Assembly (NCBI RefSeq): GCF_014297465.1
Contig: NZ_JACORT010000005.1
Coordinates: 217,102-281,101 of the forward strand
Reading direction: 5' to 3'
DNA: 64,000 nucleotides
Source: Ramlibacter cellulosilyticus
GTDB taxonomy: Bacteria; Pseudomonadota; Gammaproteobacteria; Burkholderiales; Burkholderiaceae_C
How positions within the stretch are numbered: the first letter of the stretch is position 1; each line of letters opens with the position of its first letter. Below the pieces are notes generated by a model, which saw only the letters and a program-made list of their open reading frames with translations, was not told the origin of the DNA and ran no database searches. Shown piece by piece: positions 44,780 through 52,901 of this stretch. Both the position numbers and the translations under genes were made by a program.

Positions 44780-46573
44780 TCATCCGCGGTGGCGGCCCGC
44801 GACGAGGCCGTCCCACCACTCCTTGGCCGTGGCGATCACCGTCTGCACGGACTCCGGGTCGCCGTGCCGCAAGGCGCGCGCGTACGCCTTCACCTGCTTC
44901 GCGCTCACGTGCGGCGGCAGGGGCGGCACGTTCGGGTCGGTGACCATCTCCAGCAGCGCCGGGCGGCCGGCGCGCAGCGCCTCCTCGATCGCGGGCCCGA
45001 CGGCCTTCGGGTCGTCCACGCGCACGCCGTGCAGGCCGAGCGAGCGCGCGTAACCGGCGTACGGGAAGGCGGGCAGCACCTGCGAATCCTCGAACTTGGG
45101 GTCGCCGCTCATCACGCGCTGCTCCCAGGTGACCATGTTCAGGTCGCCGTTGTTCAGGACGACGACCAGCAGCCGCGGATCGCTCCACTTCTTCCAGCGA
45201 TGGGCGATGGTGACCAGCCCGTTGTTGCCGATCATCTGCATGGCGCCGTCGCCGGACATCGCGACCACCACGCGCTCCGGGTACGCGATCTTCGCGGCCA
45301 GCGCATAGGGCACCGCGGGACCCATGGTCGCCAAGCCGCCGGAGAGCGAAGCCATCATGCCGCGGCGGATCTTCAGGTCGCGGGCATACCAGGCGGCGGA
45401 TGAACCCGAGTCGCAGGTGAGGATGCTGGCATCGGGCAGGCGCGGCGACAGCTCCCAGAAGACGCGCTGCGGGTTGATCGGCTGCGCGTCGTTCATCGCG
45501 CGCGCCTGCAGCACCTCCCACCAGCGACGCACGTGGCCTTCGATCTCCTCGCGCCAGCGACGGTCTTCCTTGCGCCGCAGCAGGGGGACCAGTGCGCGCA
45601 AGGTCTCGCGTGCGTCGCCCACGAGGTTCACGTCCATGGGATAGCGCAGCGCCAGCTTGCGGCCGTCGAGGTCGATCTGCACGCCGGCCGCCTGGCCTTC
45701 CGCGGGCAGGAACTCCGAGTACGGGAAGCTGGAGCCGACCATGAGCAGCGTGTCGCACGCTCTCATCATTTCCCAGCTCGGTTGCGTGCCCAGCAGGCCG
45801 ATGGAGCCGGTGACGAAGGGCAGGTCGTCCGGCACCGCCGCCTTGCCGAGCAGTGCCTTCGCGACGCCGGCTCCCAGCAGGTCCGCCACTTCCACGATTT
45901 CGTCGGTCGCGTGCAAGGCCCCCGCGCCGACCAGCATGGCGACCTTGCCCCCGGCGTTGAGGAGGTTCGCCGCCTCGCGCAGCTGCGCCTCGGAGGGAAC
46001 CACGCGCTTGGCCGTCATGCCGATGCCGCTGTGGATCGTGCCGTGCTCGCGCGGCGGCTTCTCCACCGCGTCGAGTTCCTGCAGGTCGTGCGGCACGATG
46101 ATGCAGGTGACCGTGCGCTGGTCGCGCGCGATGCGCATCGCGCGGTCCACGAGGTGGCGCACCTGCTCGGGCACCATGGCCATGTGCACGTATTCGTGCG
46201 CCACGTCCTTGAAGAGGCTGAGGAGGTCCACCTCCTGCTGGTAGTCGCCGCCCATCGCGGTGCGCGCAGCCTGGCCGACGATCGCCAGCACCGGCTGGTG
46301 GTCCGCCTTCGCATCGTAGAGGCCGTTGAGCAGGTGGATCGCGCCCGGTCCCGACGTGGCCATGCAGACGCCCACCTCCCCGGTGAACTTCGCGTGCGCC
46401 GTCGCCATGAAGGCCGCCAGCTCTTCGTGGCGGGCCTGGATGAACTCCAGGCCGTCGCCCACGCGCTCGAAGGCGCCCATCAGGCCGTTGATGCCGTCGC
46501 CCGGATAGCCGAACACCCGGCGCACGCCCCAGGCCTGAAGGCGTTCGAGGATCTGGTCGCTGGTCGTCTTCAC
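44780..46573 (-). CDS. thiamine-pyrophosphate enzyme, pyruvate oxidase/acetolactate synthase type
   Basis: 597 aa from GTG at 46573. Three TPP-enzyme domains: N-terminal with the catalytic Glu in ARHEELAAF (about 50), a central FAD-like domain, and C-terminal TPP-binding motif GDGAMQMIGNN...NNGDLNM near 437-475. It is nearest in style to PoxB-like enzymes (GYPGDGINGLM), which decarboxylate pyruvate to acetate and give electrons to quinone. It could also be a 2-oxoacid decarboxylase. It is coupled to the 35-aa membrane peptide upstream (GTGA). With the FAD/Fe-S dehydrogenase it forms a quinone-reducing operon. Confidence 0.85.
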   Translation of the reverse strand: MKTTSDQILERLQAWGVRRVFGYPGDGINGLMGAFERVGDGLEFIQARHEELAAFMATAHAKFTGEVGVCMATSGPGAIHLLNGLYDAKADHQPVLAIVGQAARTAMGGDYQQEVDLLSLFKDVAHEYVHMAMVPEQVRHLVDRAMRIARDQRTVTCIIVPHDLQELDAVEKPPREHGTIHSGIGMTAKRVVPSEAQLREAANLLNAGGKVAMLVGAGALHATDEIVEVADLLGAGVAKALLGKAAVPDDLPFVTGSIGLLGTQPSWEMMRACDTLLMVGSSFPYSEFLPAEGQAAGVQIDLDGRKLALRYPMDVNLVGDARETLRALVPLLRRKEDRRWREEIEGHVRRWWEVLQARAMNDAQPINPQRVFWELSPRLPDASILTCDSGSSAAWYARDLKIRRGMMASLSGGLATMGPAVPYALAAKIAYPERVVVAMSGDGAMQMIGNNGLVTIAHRWKKWSDPRLLVVVLNNGDLNMVTWEQRVMSGDPKFEDSQVLPAFPYAGYARSLGLHGVRVDDPKAVGPAIEEALRAGRPALLEMVTDPNVPPLPPHVSAKQVKAYARALRHGDPESVQTVIATAKEWWDGLVAGRHRG

Positions 46574-46677
46574 GGCGCGCGCCTCCCCCGGCCTTGCCGC
46601 AGCAGGGGCGGCATCACGCCGCGGCGGAAGGCCAGCAGCCCCAGCAGTGCGAGGCCCAGGGCGATCGCGATCTTCAT
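46570..46677 (-). CDS. 35-aa membrane peptide leading the TPP-enzyme operon
   Basis: Very short frame: MKIAIALGLALLGLLAFRR, then a basic tail ending RGRRAP. One membrane helix with positive-inside tail. ATG at 46677 has GGAGG eight bases upstream, and the TGA overlaps the GTG of the TPP gene, so it is well placed to be translated. It may anchor the pyruvate-oxidase-like enzyme or act as a leader peptide. It is too short for standard prediction, and codon pattern cannot settle it. Confidence 0.5.
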   Translation of the reverse strand: MKIAIALGLALLGLLAFRRGVMPPLLRQGRGRRAP

Positions 46678-46769
46678 GCGTTGCCTCCACGGATGCGCAG
46701 GCCCGCAGCCTGCGACTCCCAGTCTGGCCCGCGCGGCGCCGATCGGATGTAGGATGCCTTCGCAAGTAT

Positions 46770-46782
46770 TTTTGTGGCAAAT
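46770..46782. promoter_or_regulatory. MarR-type operator candidate 3 (one mismatch)
   Basis: TTTTGTGGCAAAT, one base from ATTTG-N3-CAAAT. Flanks GTAT and GTATC extend the symmetry. It lies 38 bases before the PQQ dehydrogenase ATG and 93 bases from the divergent 35-aa peptide start, so it may act on both operons. Confidence 0.5.
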
Positions 46783-46790
46783 GTATCGTG

Positions 46791-46806
46791 CGGGTGGCGC
46801 CACCCG
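46791..46806. promoter_or_regulatory. perfect 16-base palindrome in the PQQ dehydrogenase leader
   Basis: CGGGTGGCGCCACCCG, between the MarR-type site and the GGGAGG ribosome site. It could be a leader hairpin that overlaps translation signals, or a second protein-binding site. Confidence 0.35.
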
Positions 46807-46820
46807 CGGGAGGCGTTCCG

Positions 46821-49250
46821 ATGTCAGCAGCCGGCAATGTGCTTCGTCGCGTGCTGGCCGCCGTGCTGGCCCTGGCCGGGCTGGTCCTGCTCGCAGGAGG
46901 CGGCTGGCTGGTGGGACTGGGCGGGTCCTGGTACTACGCCGTCGCCGGCGTGGTGCTGCTCGCCGACGCCTGGCTCCTCTGGCGCGGTCGTGCGGCGGCC
47001 CGGCTGCTCTTCGCGCTCCTGCTGGCCGGCACGCTGGCCTGGGCCTTGTGGGAGTCGGGGCTCGACTGGTGGCCGCTCGCGGCACGGCTCGACGTGCTGT
47101 TCGTGCTCGGCTTGCTGCTCCTGCTGCCCGGCGTGGCGCGTGAACCTTCCGGCACGCGCAGCGGACGCGCGGCACTGTCGGTCGTGCTGCTCGCTTGCGT
47201 GGTGGTCGCCGTCGCGAGCGCGGTGCACGACCCCCATGACCTGCGGGGCACCCTCGCGGGGAGCGAAGGCGCTTCCGCGACCACCGGCACGGCAGCGGCC
47301 GACTGGACGGCGTACGGCGGCACCGCCTTCGGCCAGCGCTATTCGGCACTGCGGCAGATCACCCCCGCGAACGTGAAGCAGCTGCAGCAAGCGTGGCACT
47401 TCCAGACCGGCGACTTCCGCGGGCGGCCGGGCGACCCGGAGGAGACCACCTTCGAAGTCACGCCGCTGAAGATCGGCAACCGGCTCTTCCTCTGCACGCC
47501 GCACCAGGACGTGATCGCGCTCGATGCCACCACGGGGCGGCAGGTCTGGCGCTACGACCCGCGCATCCAGGACAAGCTCGCGCTGCAGCACCTGACCTGC
47601 CGCGGGCTCAGCTGGCAGGCGGCCGCCGCTCCTGCCGCTGCTCCCGTCGCAACCGCGCCGGCTTCGGCCGCCTCGCCTGCGCCCGCGACCGCACCCATCG
47701 TCGCGGCGGCCGAAGGTCCGGCGGACCCCGCCTGCGCCGCCAAGCTGTTCATGCCGACCGCGGACGGCCGCCTCATCGCGCTGAATCCCGACACCGGACA
47801 CGTATGCGCGAGCTTCGGCGGCGGCAAGGGCCAGATCTCCCTGTGGGAAGGCATGCCCAACTACCGCCCCGGCGCGTACTACGCGACTTCGCCGGTCGTG
47901 GTCACGCGCAACCTCGTCATCGTGGGGGGGACGGTGCTGGACAACGCCTCCGTGCACGAGCAGTCCGGCGTGATCCGCGCGTTCGACAGCGAGACGGGCC
48001 GCCTCGTGTGGAACTGGGACTCCGGCAATCCGGACCAGACCGCGCCGCTGCCGCCGGGCCAGACCTACGTGCCGAACTCCCCGAACAGCTGGAGCATCTC
48101 CGCCGTCGACGAGGGGCTCGGCCTGGTGTACGTGCCGCTCGGCAACCAGCCGCCCGACCAGTGGGGTGGCAAGCGCAGTCCGGCCGTGGAGCGTTACTCC
48201 TCGTCCATCGTGGCGCTCGAAGTGGCGACGGGCAAGGCGCGCTGGGCCTTCCAGACCGTGCACCACGACCTCTGGGACTACGACGTGCCGTCCCAGCCAT
48301 CGCTGCTGGACCTGCGCGTCGGCGGCAGCATGGTGCCCGTGCTCGTGCAGCCCACCAAGCAAGGCGAGCTCTTCGTCCTGGATCGCCGCACCGGCACGCC
48401 GGTGGTGCCGGTGCGCGAGCAGCCGGCGCCGCAGGGCGCGGCGGAAGGCGACCACACCGCCGCGACGCAGCCGAAGTCCGGCCTGTCGTTCGAGCCGGTG
48501 CCGCTCGCCGGCAGCAGCATGTGGGGCACCACGATGTTCGACCAGCTCTATTGCCGCGTGGCGTTCCACCGCCTGCGCTACGAGGGCCGCTTCACGCCGC
48601 CTTCCGTGCAGGGCTCGCTGGTGTATCCCGGCAACTTCGGCGTGTTCAACTGGGGCTCGATCGCGGTGGACCCCACGCGCGGCATCGCGTTCACGACCCC
48701 GGCCTACCTGGCCTTCGTCTCGAAGCTCGTGCCCCGCCCCAACGACACGGCGTTGATGGTGCAGGACGACGGCCCGCCCTCGGGCAGCCTGCCGGCGTTG
48801 AACGAGAACTTCGGCGCCCCGTTCGCCGCGAAGATGCAGCCCTTCGTCTCGCCGCTCGGCATCCCGTGCCAGCAGCCGCCCTGGGGCTACGTGGCAGGCG
48901 TCGACCTCGCGGGCGGGCGCATCGCCTGGCAGCACCGCAACGGCACGGTGCGCGACCTCGCGCCGGTGCCGCTGCCCTTCCGCATGGGCGTGCCCAACCT
49001 CGGCGGGCCCATCGTCACCGCCGGCGGCGTGGCCTTCCTCTCCGGCACGCTGGACTACTACGTGCGCGGCTACGACGTGGCCACGGGCGAGGAGCTCTGG
49101 CGCAGCCGCCTGCCCGCGGGCGGCCAGGCGACGCCGATGACCTACGAGGGAGCGGACGGTCGCCAGTACCTGCTGGTGGTCGCGGGCGGCCACGGCTCGC
49201 TCGGCACGAAGGCCGGCGACGACGTGATCGCCTACGCGCTGCCGAAGTGA
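46821..49250 (+). CDS. membrane-bound PQQ-dependent dehydrogenase (glucose/quinate type)
   Basis: 809 aa. Four or five membrane helices in the first 135 residues, then an eight-bladed PQQ beta-propeller in the periplasm. Family motifs are AYGGTAFGQRYSALRQI, WNWDSGNPDQTAP, and YVPNSPNSWS, with a final VAGGHGSLGTKAGD. An Ala/Pro-rich insertion near 270-310 is extra to the usual length (about 790-800). It oxidises aldoses or quinate and gives electrons to ubiquinone. The PQQ synthesis genes are not in the window. Starts with ATG 38 bases after a MarR-type site. Confidence 0.9.
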   Translation: MSAAGNVLRRVLAAVLALAGLVLLAGGGWLVGLGGSWYYAVAGVVLLADAWLLWRGRAAARLLFALLLAGTLAWALWESGLDWWPLAARLDVLFVLGLLLLLPGVAREPSGTRSGRAALSVVLLACVVVAVASAVHDPHDLRGTLAGSEGASATTGTAAADWTAYGGTAFGQRYSALRQITPANVKQLQQAWHFQTGDFRGRPGDPEETTFEVTPLKIGNRLFLCTPHQDVIALDATTGRQVWRYDPRIQDKLALQHLTCRGLSWQAAAAPAAAPVATAPASAASPAPATAPIVAAAEGPADPACAAKLFMPTADGRLIALNPDTGHVCASFGGGKGQISLWEGMPNYRPGAYYATSPVVVTRNLVIVGGTVLDNASVHEQSGVIRAFDSETGRLVWNWDSGNPDQTAPLPPGQTYVPNSPNSWSISAVDEGLGLVYVPLGNQPPDQWGGKRSPAVERYSSSIVALEVATGKARWAFQTVHHDLWDYDVPSQPSLLDLRVGGSMVPVLVQPTKQGELFVLDRRTGTPVVPVREQPAPQGAAEGDHTAATQPKSGLSFEPVPLAGSSMWGTTMFDQLYCRVAFHRLRYEGRFTPPSVQGSLVYPGNFGVFNWGSIAVDPTRGIAFTTPAYLAFVSKLVPRPNDTALMVQDDGPPSGSLPALNENFGAPFAAKMQPFVSPLGIPCQQPPWGYVAGVDLAGGRIAWQHRNGTVRDLAPVPLPFRMGVPNLGGPIVTAGGVAFLSGTLDYYVRGYDVATGEELWRSRLPAGGQATPMTYEGADGRQYLLVVAGGHGSLGTKAGDDVIAYALPK

Positions 49251-49263
49251 AGCGCGTGCGGGC

Positions 49264-50448
49264 TCACGCGTTCAGCACCATCGCCAGGATGTTGTTGCGC
49301 GGATCCGCGACGCGGCCGGCGAAGATCTCCAGCGGCGTGATGTCCGGGCGGCCGTAGTAGGCCTCGTTGGCTGCCTCGTCGGCGACCACGTTGGTCACGC
49401 CGAAGGACAGGCCCGCGTAGGCGCCCTGCGTGCCGGACCAGAGCACGATGTCCTGGATCTTGCCGGCGGAGGCCTGTTCGCGCCCCGTGAACTCGCCGAG
49501 CGTCAGCGCCAGGTCGAAGTTGATCGAGAAGCGGCTGTCCGACACGAACTGCTGCACCGCGCGCGGGGTCATCAGCAGCAGCGCGATCTCGCCACTGGCG
49601 GCGCCCGCCTGCGGCCCCACGCTGATGCCGGAGAGCCGGTAGAACGCCGGGTTGCCGAAGCGTCCCTCGCTGCGCGTGACGAGCACGCCGCTGCCGCCCT
49701 GCACGCCGACGCCCAGCGCGGCGCGCGCGTAGTCCGGGAGGATGAACACGCCGTAGGCGCGCTTCAGCAGGTCGGCAGCGTCGGGATCGCCCTGCATCGC
49801 GTGCACCACCTGCACCGCCTCGCGGATCTCGGCCGCCGCGCCGTCAGGTGCGGCGGCGAGCGTGCGCGCGCGTACCTTCTCCATCGCGACGTTGGCGTGG
49901 TACAGCGCCTGCGCCTTGCGCAGGTGCTGCTGCAGCGCGGGCAGCCGGTCCTGCGCGAACCGCGCGAGCTCCTCGTCGCGATCGACGGGGATCGCTTCGC
50001 GGTGGGCGCGCGCCAGCGCTTCGCGGTGCGCCTCGACGCCCAGCCTCTGCAGGAAGACCTGGTCCAGCTTCTCGCCGGCCAGGCCGCGCAGGGTGGCGAC
50101 GTCGTAGGCCTGCTGCTGCGTCGGTGTGTCGGGCAGGGCGACACCCTTGCGCTGCGCGATCTCCCCGAGCCGCTGCCGTGCCGCCGCGTGGTCCTCGATC
50201 AGCTCGCCCGCGTAGGCGCGGACGTGCGGGTCCACGGAGCGCTGGAGCACGACATGCGCCGCCTGCACCTCGGCGGCCGCGGCATGGGCCGCCGCCAGCA
50301 TGAACTGGAGGTCGCCGCGCACGAGCGGCACGGCCGCCAGCGGCTGTGCCGCGGGGCGTTCCGCCTCCGCGGACGGCACGGCGGCCGCTGCCGGGCCGGC
50401 GAGCGCCGCGCACAGCGCGGCCGCCAGGAGCTTGCGTGGATCGTTCAT
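49264..50448 (-). CDS. DUF4142 plus SYLF (YSC84) domain fusion, secreted
   Basis: 394 aa with signal peptide (about 1-22). Residues about 40-175 are DUF4142, a ferritin-like helical domain (ELIEDHAAARQRLGEIAQ). About 200-394 is a SYLF/YSC84 lipid-binding domain (RAYGVFILPDYARAALGVGVQGGSG). The two families are usually separate proteins; both are linked to stress. It has GAGAGG before the ATG. It is divergent from the 155-aa gene, with a perfect MarR-type site between. It should sit in the periplasm or bind the outer membrane. Confidence 0.82.
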   Translation of the reverse strand: MNDPRKLLAAALCAALAGPAAAAVPSAEAERPAAQPLAAVPLVRGDLQFMLAAAHAAAAEVQAAHVVLQRSVDPHVRAYAGELIEDHAAARQRLGEIAQRKGVALPDTPTQQQAYDVATLRGLAGEKLDQVFLQRLGVEAHREALARAHREAIPVDRDEELARFAQDRLPALQQHLRKAQALYHANVAMEKVRARTLAAAPDGAAAEIREAVQVVHAMQGDPDAADLLKRAYGVFILPDYARAALGVGVQGGSGVLVTRSEGRFGNPAFYRLSGISVGPQAGAASGEIALLLMTPRAVQQFVSDSRFSINFDLALTLGEFTGREQASAGKIQDIVLWSGTQGAYAGLSFGVTNVVADEAANEAYYGRPDITPLEIFAGRVADPRNNILAMVLNA

Positions 50449-50470
50449 CTGCTGCCTCTCTTTCTGGTAG

Positions 50471-50483
50471 ATTTGTGCCAAAT
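50471..50483. promoter_or_regulatory. MarR-type operator candidate 4 (perfect ATTTG-TGC-CAAAT)
   Basis: ATTTGTGCCAAAT, identical to the site at 52380 ahead of the MarR gene. It lies in the 50-base gap between two divergent genes, 22 bases from the DUF4142-SYLF start and 15 bases from the 50499 start, so binding should block both promoters or ribosome entry. Confidence 0.7.
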
Positions 50484-50498
50484 GCTTCGGGAGACGGA

Positions 50499-50966
50499 AT
50501 GCATCGCAGGACCTTGCTCCTCGCGGGCGCCTGCGGCGCCTGCATCCCCGCACTCGGGCGGGCCGCGCCAGCCGGCACGCTCTCCCGGCCGCTGTTCCTG
50601 CACGGTCCCGTGACGATCATCATCTGGTCCGATCCGCAGCCGCACCTCGAGATGCTGCACCGCCCGGCGGCGCGCGCCGCGCTGCGCAACCTGGAGCGGC
50701 TCGCCGCGCGCGCCGGCGCGCCCGACGAAGCGGTGCGGTTGCTGGCGGCGGCCATCGTGCCGCCGTCGGCCGGCGGGGAGCGCTGGCGCGTCGAGCTGCC
50801 CACGCTCGCACAGCTGCAGGTCGCCGACGTGCCCCGGCCGAAGATCGGCGGGACGTTCGACGTGCTCGGCACCTGGACGAGCCCCGTCACCGGGACGCCC
50901 ACCGTCACCGCACGCGTCCTGTTCTTCGAGGGCAGGGCCTACGTGCTGCCGCCCGCGACCTCCTGA
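50499..50966 (+). CDS. secreted protein of unknown function (155 aa)
   Basis: 155 aa with twin-Arg-like MHRRTLLLAG and a signal segment of about 22 residues. The mature part has IIIWSDPQPHLEMLH, a positively charged helix (about 60-95), and a beta-rich C-terminus (TFDVLGTWTSPVTGTPTV). It has a GGGAGACGGA ribosome site. Divergent from the DUF4142-SYLF gene under the shared MarR-type site. It ends 2 bases before the tail of the next gene. No family recognised. Confidence 0.65.
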   Translation: MHRRTLLLAGACGACIPALGRAAPAGTLSRPLFLHGPVTIIIWSDPQPHLEMLHRPAARAALRNLERLAARAGAPDEAVRLLAAAIVPPSAGGERWRVELPTLAQLQVADVPRPKIGGTFDVLGTWTSPVTGTPTVTARVLFFEGRAYVLPPATS

Positions 50967-50968
50967 GT

Positions 50969-51538
50969 TCATCGGCAGGCCCGCATGTCTTCGAGCTGCA
51001 CGCAGTGCATGGGCGCGGCACCCATCGTCGCGGTGCGTGCGGGGAAGGCAGTCAGGTCATAGGCGTTCGCCATCGCGACCTGCGTGTCCAGCAGCGCGCG
51101 GTTGGCGTCACGGATCGCCTGGTTGCGCCGGGCGCCCGCGGGCTGCGCCGCCATCTCCTGGACCGCGCGCCGCAGGCTGTCCGCCGCGGACATGAGCTTC
51201 TTCACGGATGCGTCGTAGTCCGCGGTGCTGGACATGGTGCCCACCACCCGGTCCTGCGGAGGCAGGTGCACCATGGCTTCCTGCGTCCGCAGAAGCGCGG
51301 AGCGCGCCTGGTCGAGCGCCACGGTGCGCTCCGGCCCGGGCGGTTTCTGCGCGAGCGCCTGGATGGATTCGCGCAGCCTCTGCGCCGACTCCTGCAGGGC
51401 CCGCATCGATTGCGTGTAGACAGGCTGGGTGGCGATGACCGTGCCCGTGGGGGTGGCAGGCGTGTTCGTCGCCTGCGCATTCGCCGCGCCGGCGACGACG
51501 GCGAGCACCATGCAGCCGATGGCCGTTCTCTTCGACAT
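50969..51538 (-). CDS. secreted helical protein of unknown function
   Basis: 189 aa with signal peptide (about 1-22, ending AANAQA). The rest is helical with repeats of Gln/Ala/Arg (ALQESAQRLRESIQALAQ), two Cys near the end (HCVQLEDMRAC), and no known fold. AAGGAGA precedes the ATG. A MarR-type site (one mismatch) lies 108 bases upstream at 51646, between this gene and the MarR gene end. It is co-directional with the MarR gene and 230 bases after it. Confidence 0.65.
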   Translation of the reverse strand: MSKRTAIGCMVLAVVAGAANAQATNTPATPTGTVIATQPVYTQSMRALQESAQRLRESIQALAQKPPGPERTVALDQARSALLRTQEAMVHLPPQDRVVGTMSSTADYDASVKKLMSAADSLRRAVQEMAAQPAGARRNQAIRDANRALLDTQVAMANAYDLTAFPARTATMGAAPMHCVQLEDMRACR

Positions 51539-51645
51539 GTCGATTCTCCTTGCTGGTAGCTGATGGACGGCGACCTGCGCCGGCCACCGGCTGGCAGCCG
51601 GCGCGGGCGCCTGCAAGGCAGCTTGGAGCCATGCCCGGAAAATGC

Positions 51646-51658
51646 ATTTGCCGCAAAC
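51646..51658. promoter_or_regulatory. MarR-type operator candidate 5 (one mismatch)
   Basis: ATTTGCCGCAAAC (the reverse strand reads GTTTGCGGCAAAT). It lies in the 230-base gap between the MarR gene stop and the secreted helical gene start, 108 bases from that start. Flanking GC and ATG letters extend the site as in the other copies. Confidence 0.5.
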
Positions 51659-51768
51659 ATGATGCCTGCTGCCGGAACGCGCCGACAGAGGTGCGCACGC
51701 GCACGCCACGCCGGCAACGGCGCGCGCCCGGGCTCGCGTACTTTCGACCGCGTGCAGGAAGCCTTGCT

Positions 51769-52272
51769 CTACTCGTCCGAGCCGATCAGGACGTTGGCCA
51801 TCGCCGGATCCGCCTTCAGTTCCCGGATGAGTTTCTCGAGATCGCGGTCGAGGCGCTGCAGCGTTGCGTCGTCGAGCCGGCGCAGCGCGTCGGGGAGCAG
51901 GCCGGTGAGGGGAGCGGGCGCCTTGTTCAACGCCTTCAGCCCGCGGGCGGTGGCGCGCAGGTGCACGGCGCGGCGGTCGGTCTCGCCTTTCTCGGAGACG
52001 ACGAGACCCGCGTCGAGCAAGGCGCGCACGAGGTTGCTCGCCGTCGACTGGTGGACGTCCATCTTGCGCGCAAGCTGGCCCACGCCGATGCCGGGATTGG
52101 AAGCCACCTGGCTGAGCGCCCAGACCTGCGCGCCGGAAACCCCGACGGTGGTCTCGATGGAACGGAAGTGGCTGCGCACGGCGTTGAACACGGTGCGGAA
52201 GCGCCGCAGCACCTGCGACGCGGGGTCTGCGCGCACCGCGCCTGCTTTCCTGGCTGTCGCCGAAGTCGCCAT
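51769..52272 (-). CDS. MarR-family transcriptional regulator
   Basis: 167 aa from ATG at 52272 (a longer GTG start at 52311 lacks a ribosome site). Winged helix: dimer helix, then SGAQVWALSQVASNPG, GVGQLARKMDVHQSTASNLVRALL (recognition helix, shown in parts), a wing with KGETDRRAVHLRATARGL, and a dimerising C-terminus. It should bind a palindrome as a dimer. A perfect ATTTG-TGC-CAAAT at 52380-52392 lies 108 bases upstream of its start, so self-control is likely. It probably governs the neighbouring genes that carry the same site. Inducer unknown; no Cys suited to redox sensing is obvious. Confidence 0.87.
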   Translation of the reverse strand: MATSATARKAGAVRADPASQVLRRFRTVFNAVRSHFRSIETTVGVSGAQVWALSQVASNPGIGVGQLARKMDVHQSTASNLVRALLDAGLVVSEKGETDRRAVHLRATARGLKALNKAPAPLTGLLPDALRRLDDATLQRLDRDLEKLIRELKADPAMANVLIGSDE

Positions 52273-52379
52273 GCCTGCTGCACCCTTCCTGCAGGAATTG
52301 TGCGCGCGCACGGCGCGCGGCGGGGGCCGCGCGCTACGCGGCGCCGCGCGAAACGTGCCGCACGCGCCGCCCGCGTTGC

Positions 52380-52392
52380 ATTTGTGCCAAAT
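52380..52392. promoter_or_regulatory. MarR-type operator candidate 6 (perfect) upstream of the MarR gene
   Basis: ATTTGTGCCAAAT, 108 bases before the MarR start and 13 bases from the stop of the upstream gene, which reads the same way. Identical to the site at 50471. The position fits autoregulation. Confidence 0.65.
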
Positions 52393-52404
52393 TCGACGGC
52401 GCCG

Positions 52405-52740
52405 TCAGCGCGCGGACTCGCCCGCGTCTTCCTTCACGGCGACCTTCTCGCCCACCTTCTCCACCTTCGCCTGTTCCTTCGCGGCCTTGATCGCCGGCGA
52501 TTCGACGACGACCCCGCGGCGGCTGTCCTTGCAGTAGATGCCGAGATCCGAGACGGTCATGGTGCTGCCGGGACCGAACTTCTCCGGGATGGTGTCGCCG
52601 ATCGGCAGGGCCATGTTCACGGGGCTGGTGGAGCCTTCCTGCAGCACCGTGCCGTCGGCCTTGTACACGGTGTAGCAGGTCGCGTGCGCGAGACCCGTGG
52701 CGAGAAATGCGGCCGCGGCCACCCATGCTTTCGCGTTCAT
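52405..52740 (-). CDS. small secreted protein (111 aa), unknown
   Basis: 111 aa with signal peptide (about 1-20). Two Cys (TCYTVYK, YCKD) that may pair. VYKADGTVLQEGSTSPVN and a Lys/Glu-rich charged tail. A strong AGGAGG ribosome site. It lies upstream of the MarR gene in the same direction, with the perfect MarR-type site just after its stop. Fold resembles DUF4124-like or lipocalin-like small proteins only weakly. Function unknown. Confidence 0.6.
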   Translation of the reverse strand: MNAKAWVAAAAFLATGLAHATCYTVYKADGTVLQEGSTSPVNMALPIGDTIPEKFGPGSTMTVSDLGIYCKDSRRGVVVESPAIKAAKEQAKVEKVGEKVAVKEDAGESAR

Positions 52741-52901
52741 GTCTTGTCCTCCTGGAGGACAGGAGCATCCCGGGCGGCGGGGGCAGCGTCAACGAATCGG
52801 TCGCGCCGCGGAGACAGCCGGGGCCCCGGGCGGACGAGATGTGCGAAAGGCCGGGACGGGCGGTCGCCGGAGGAAACGGATTGCAACCGCGCGATCGCGT
52901 T

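Noticed and set aside
52270..52311. N-terminal extension of the MarR protein to a GTG at 52311
   Set aside because: The ATG at 52272 has a purine-rich site (GGAAGGG) upstream and gives a normal-length MarR protein; the extension is Cys/Arg-rich and not typical.
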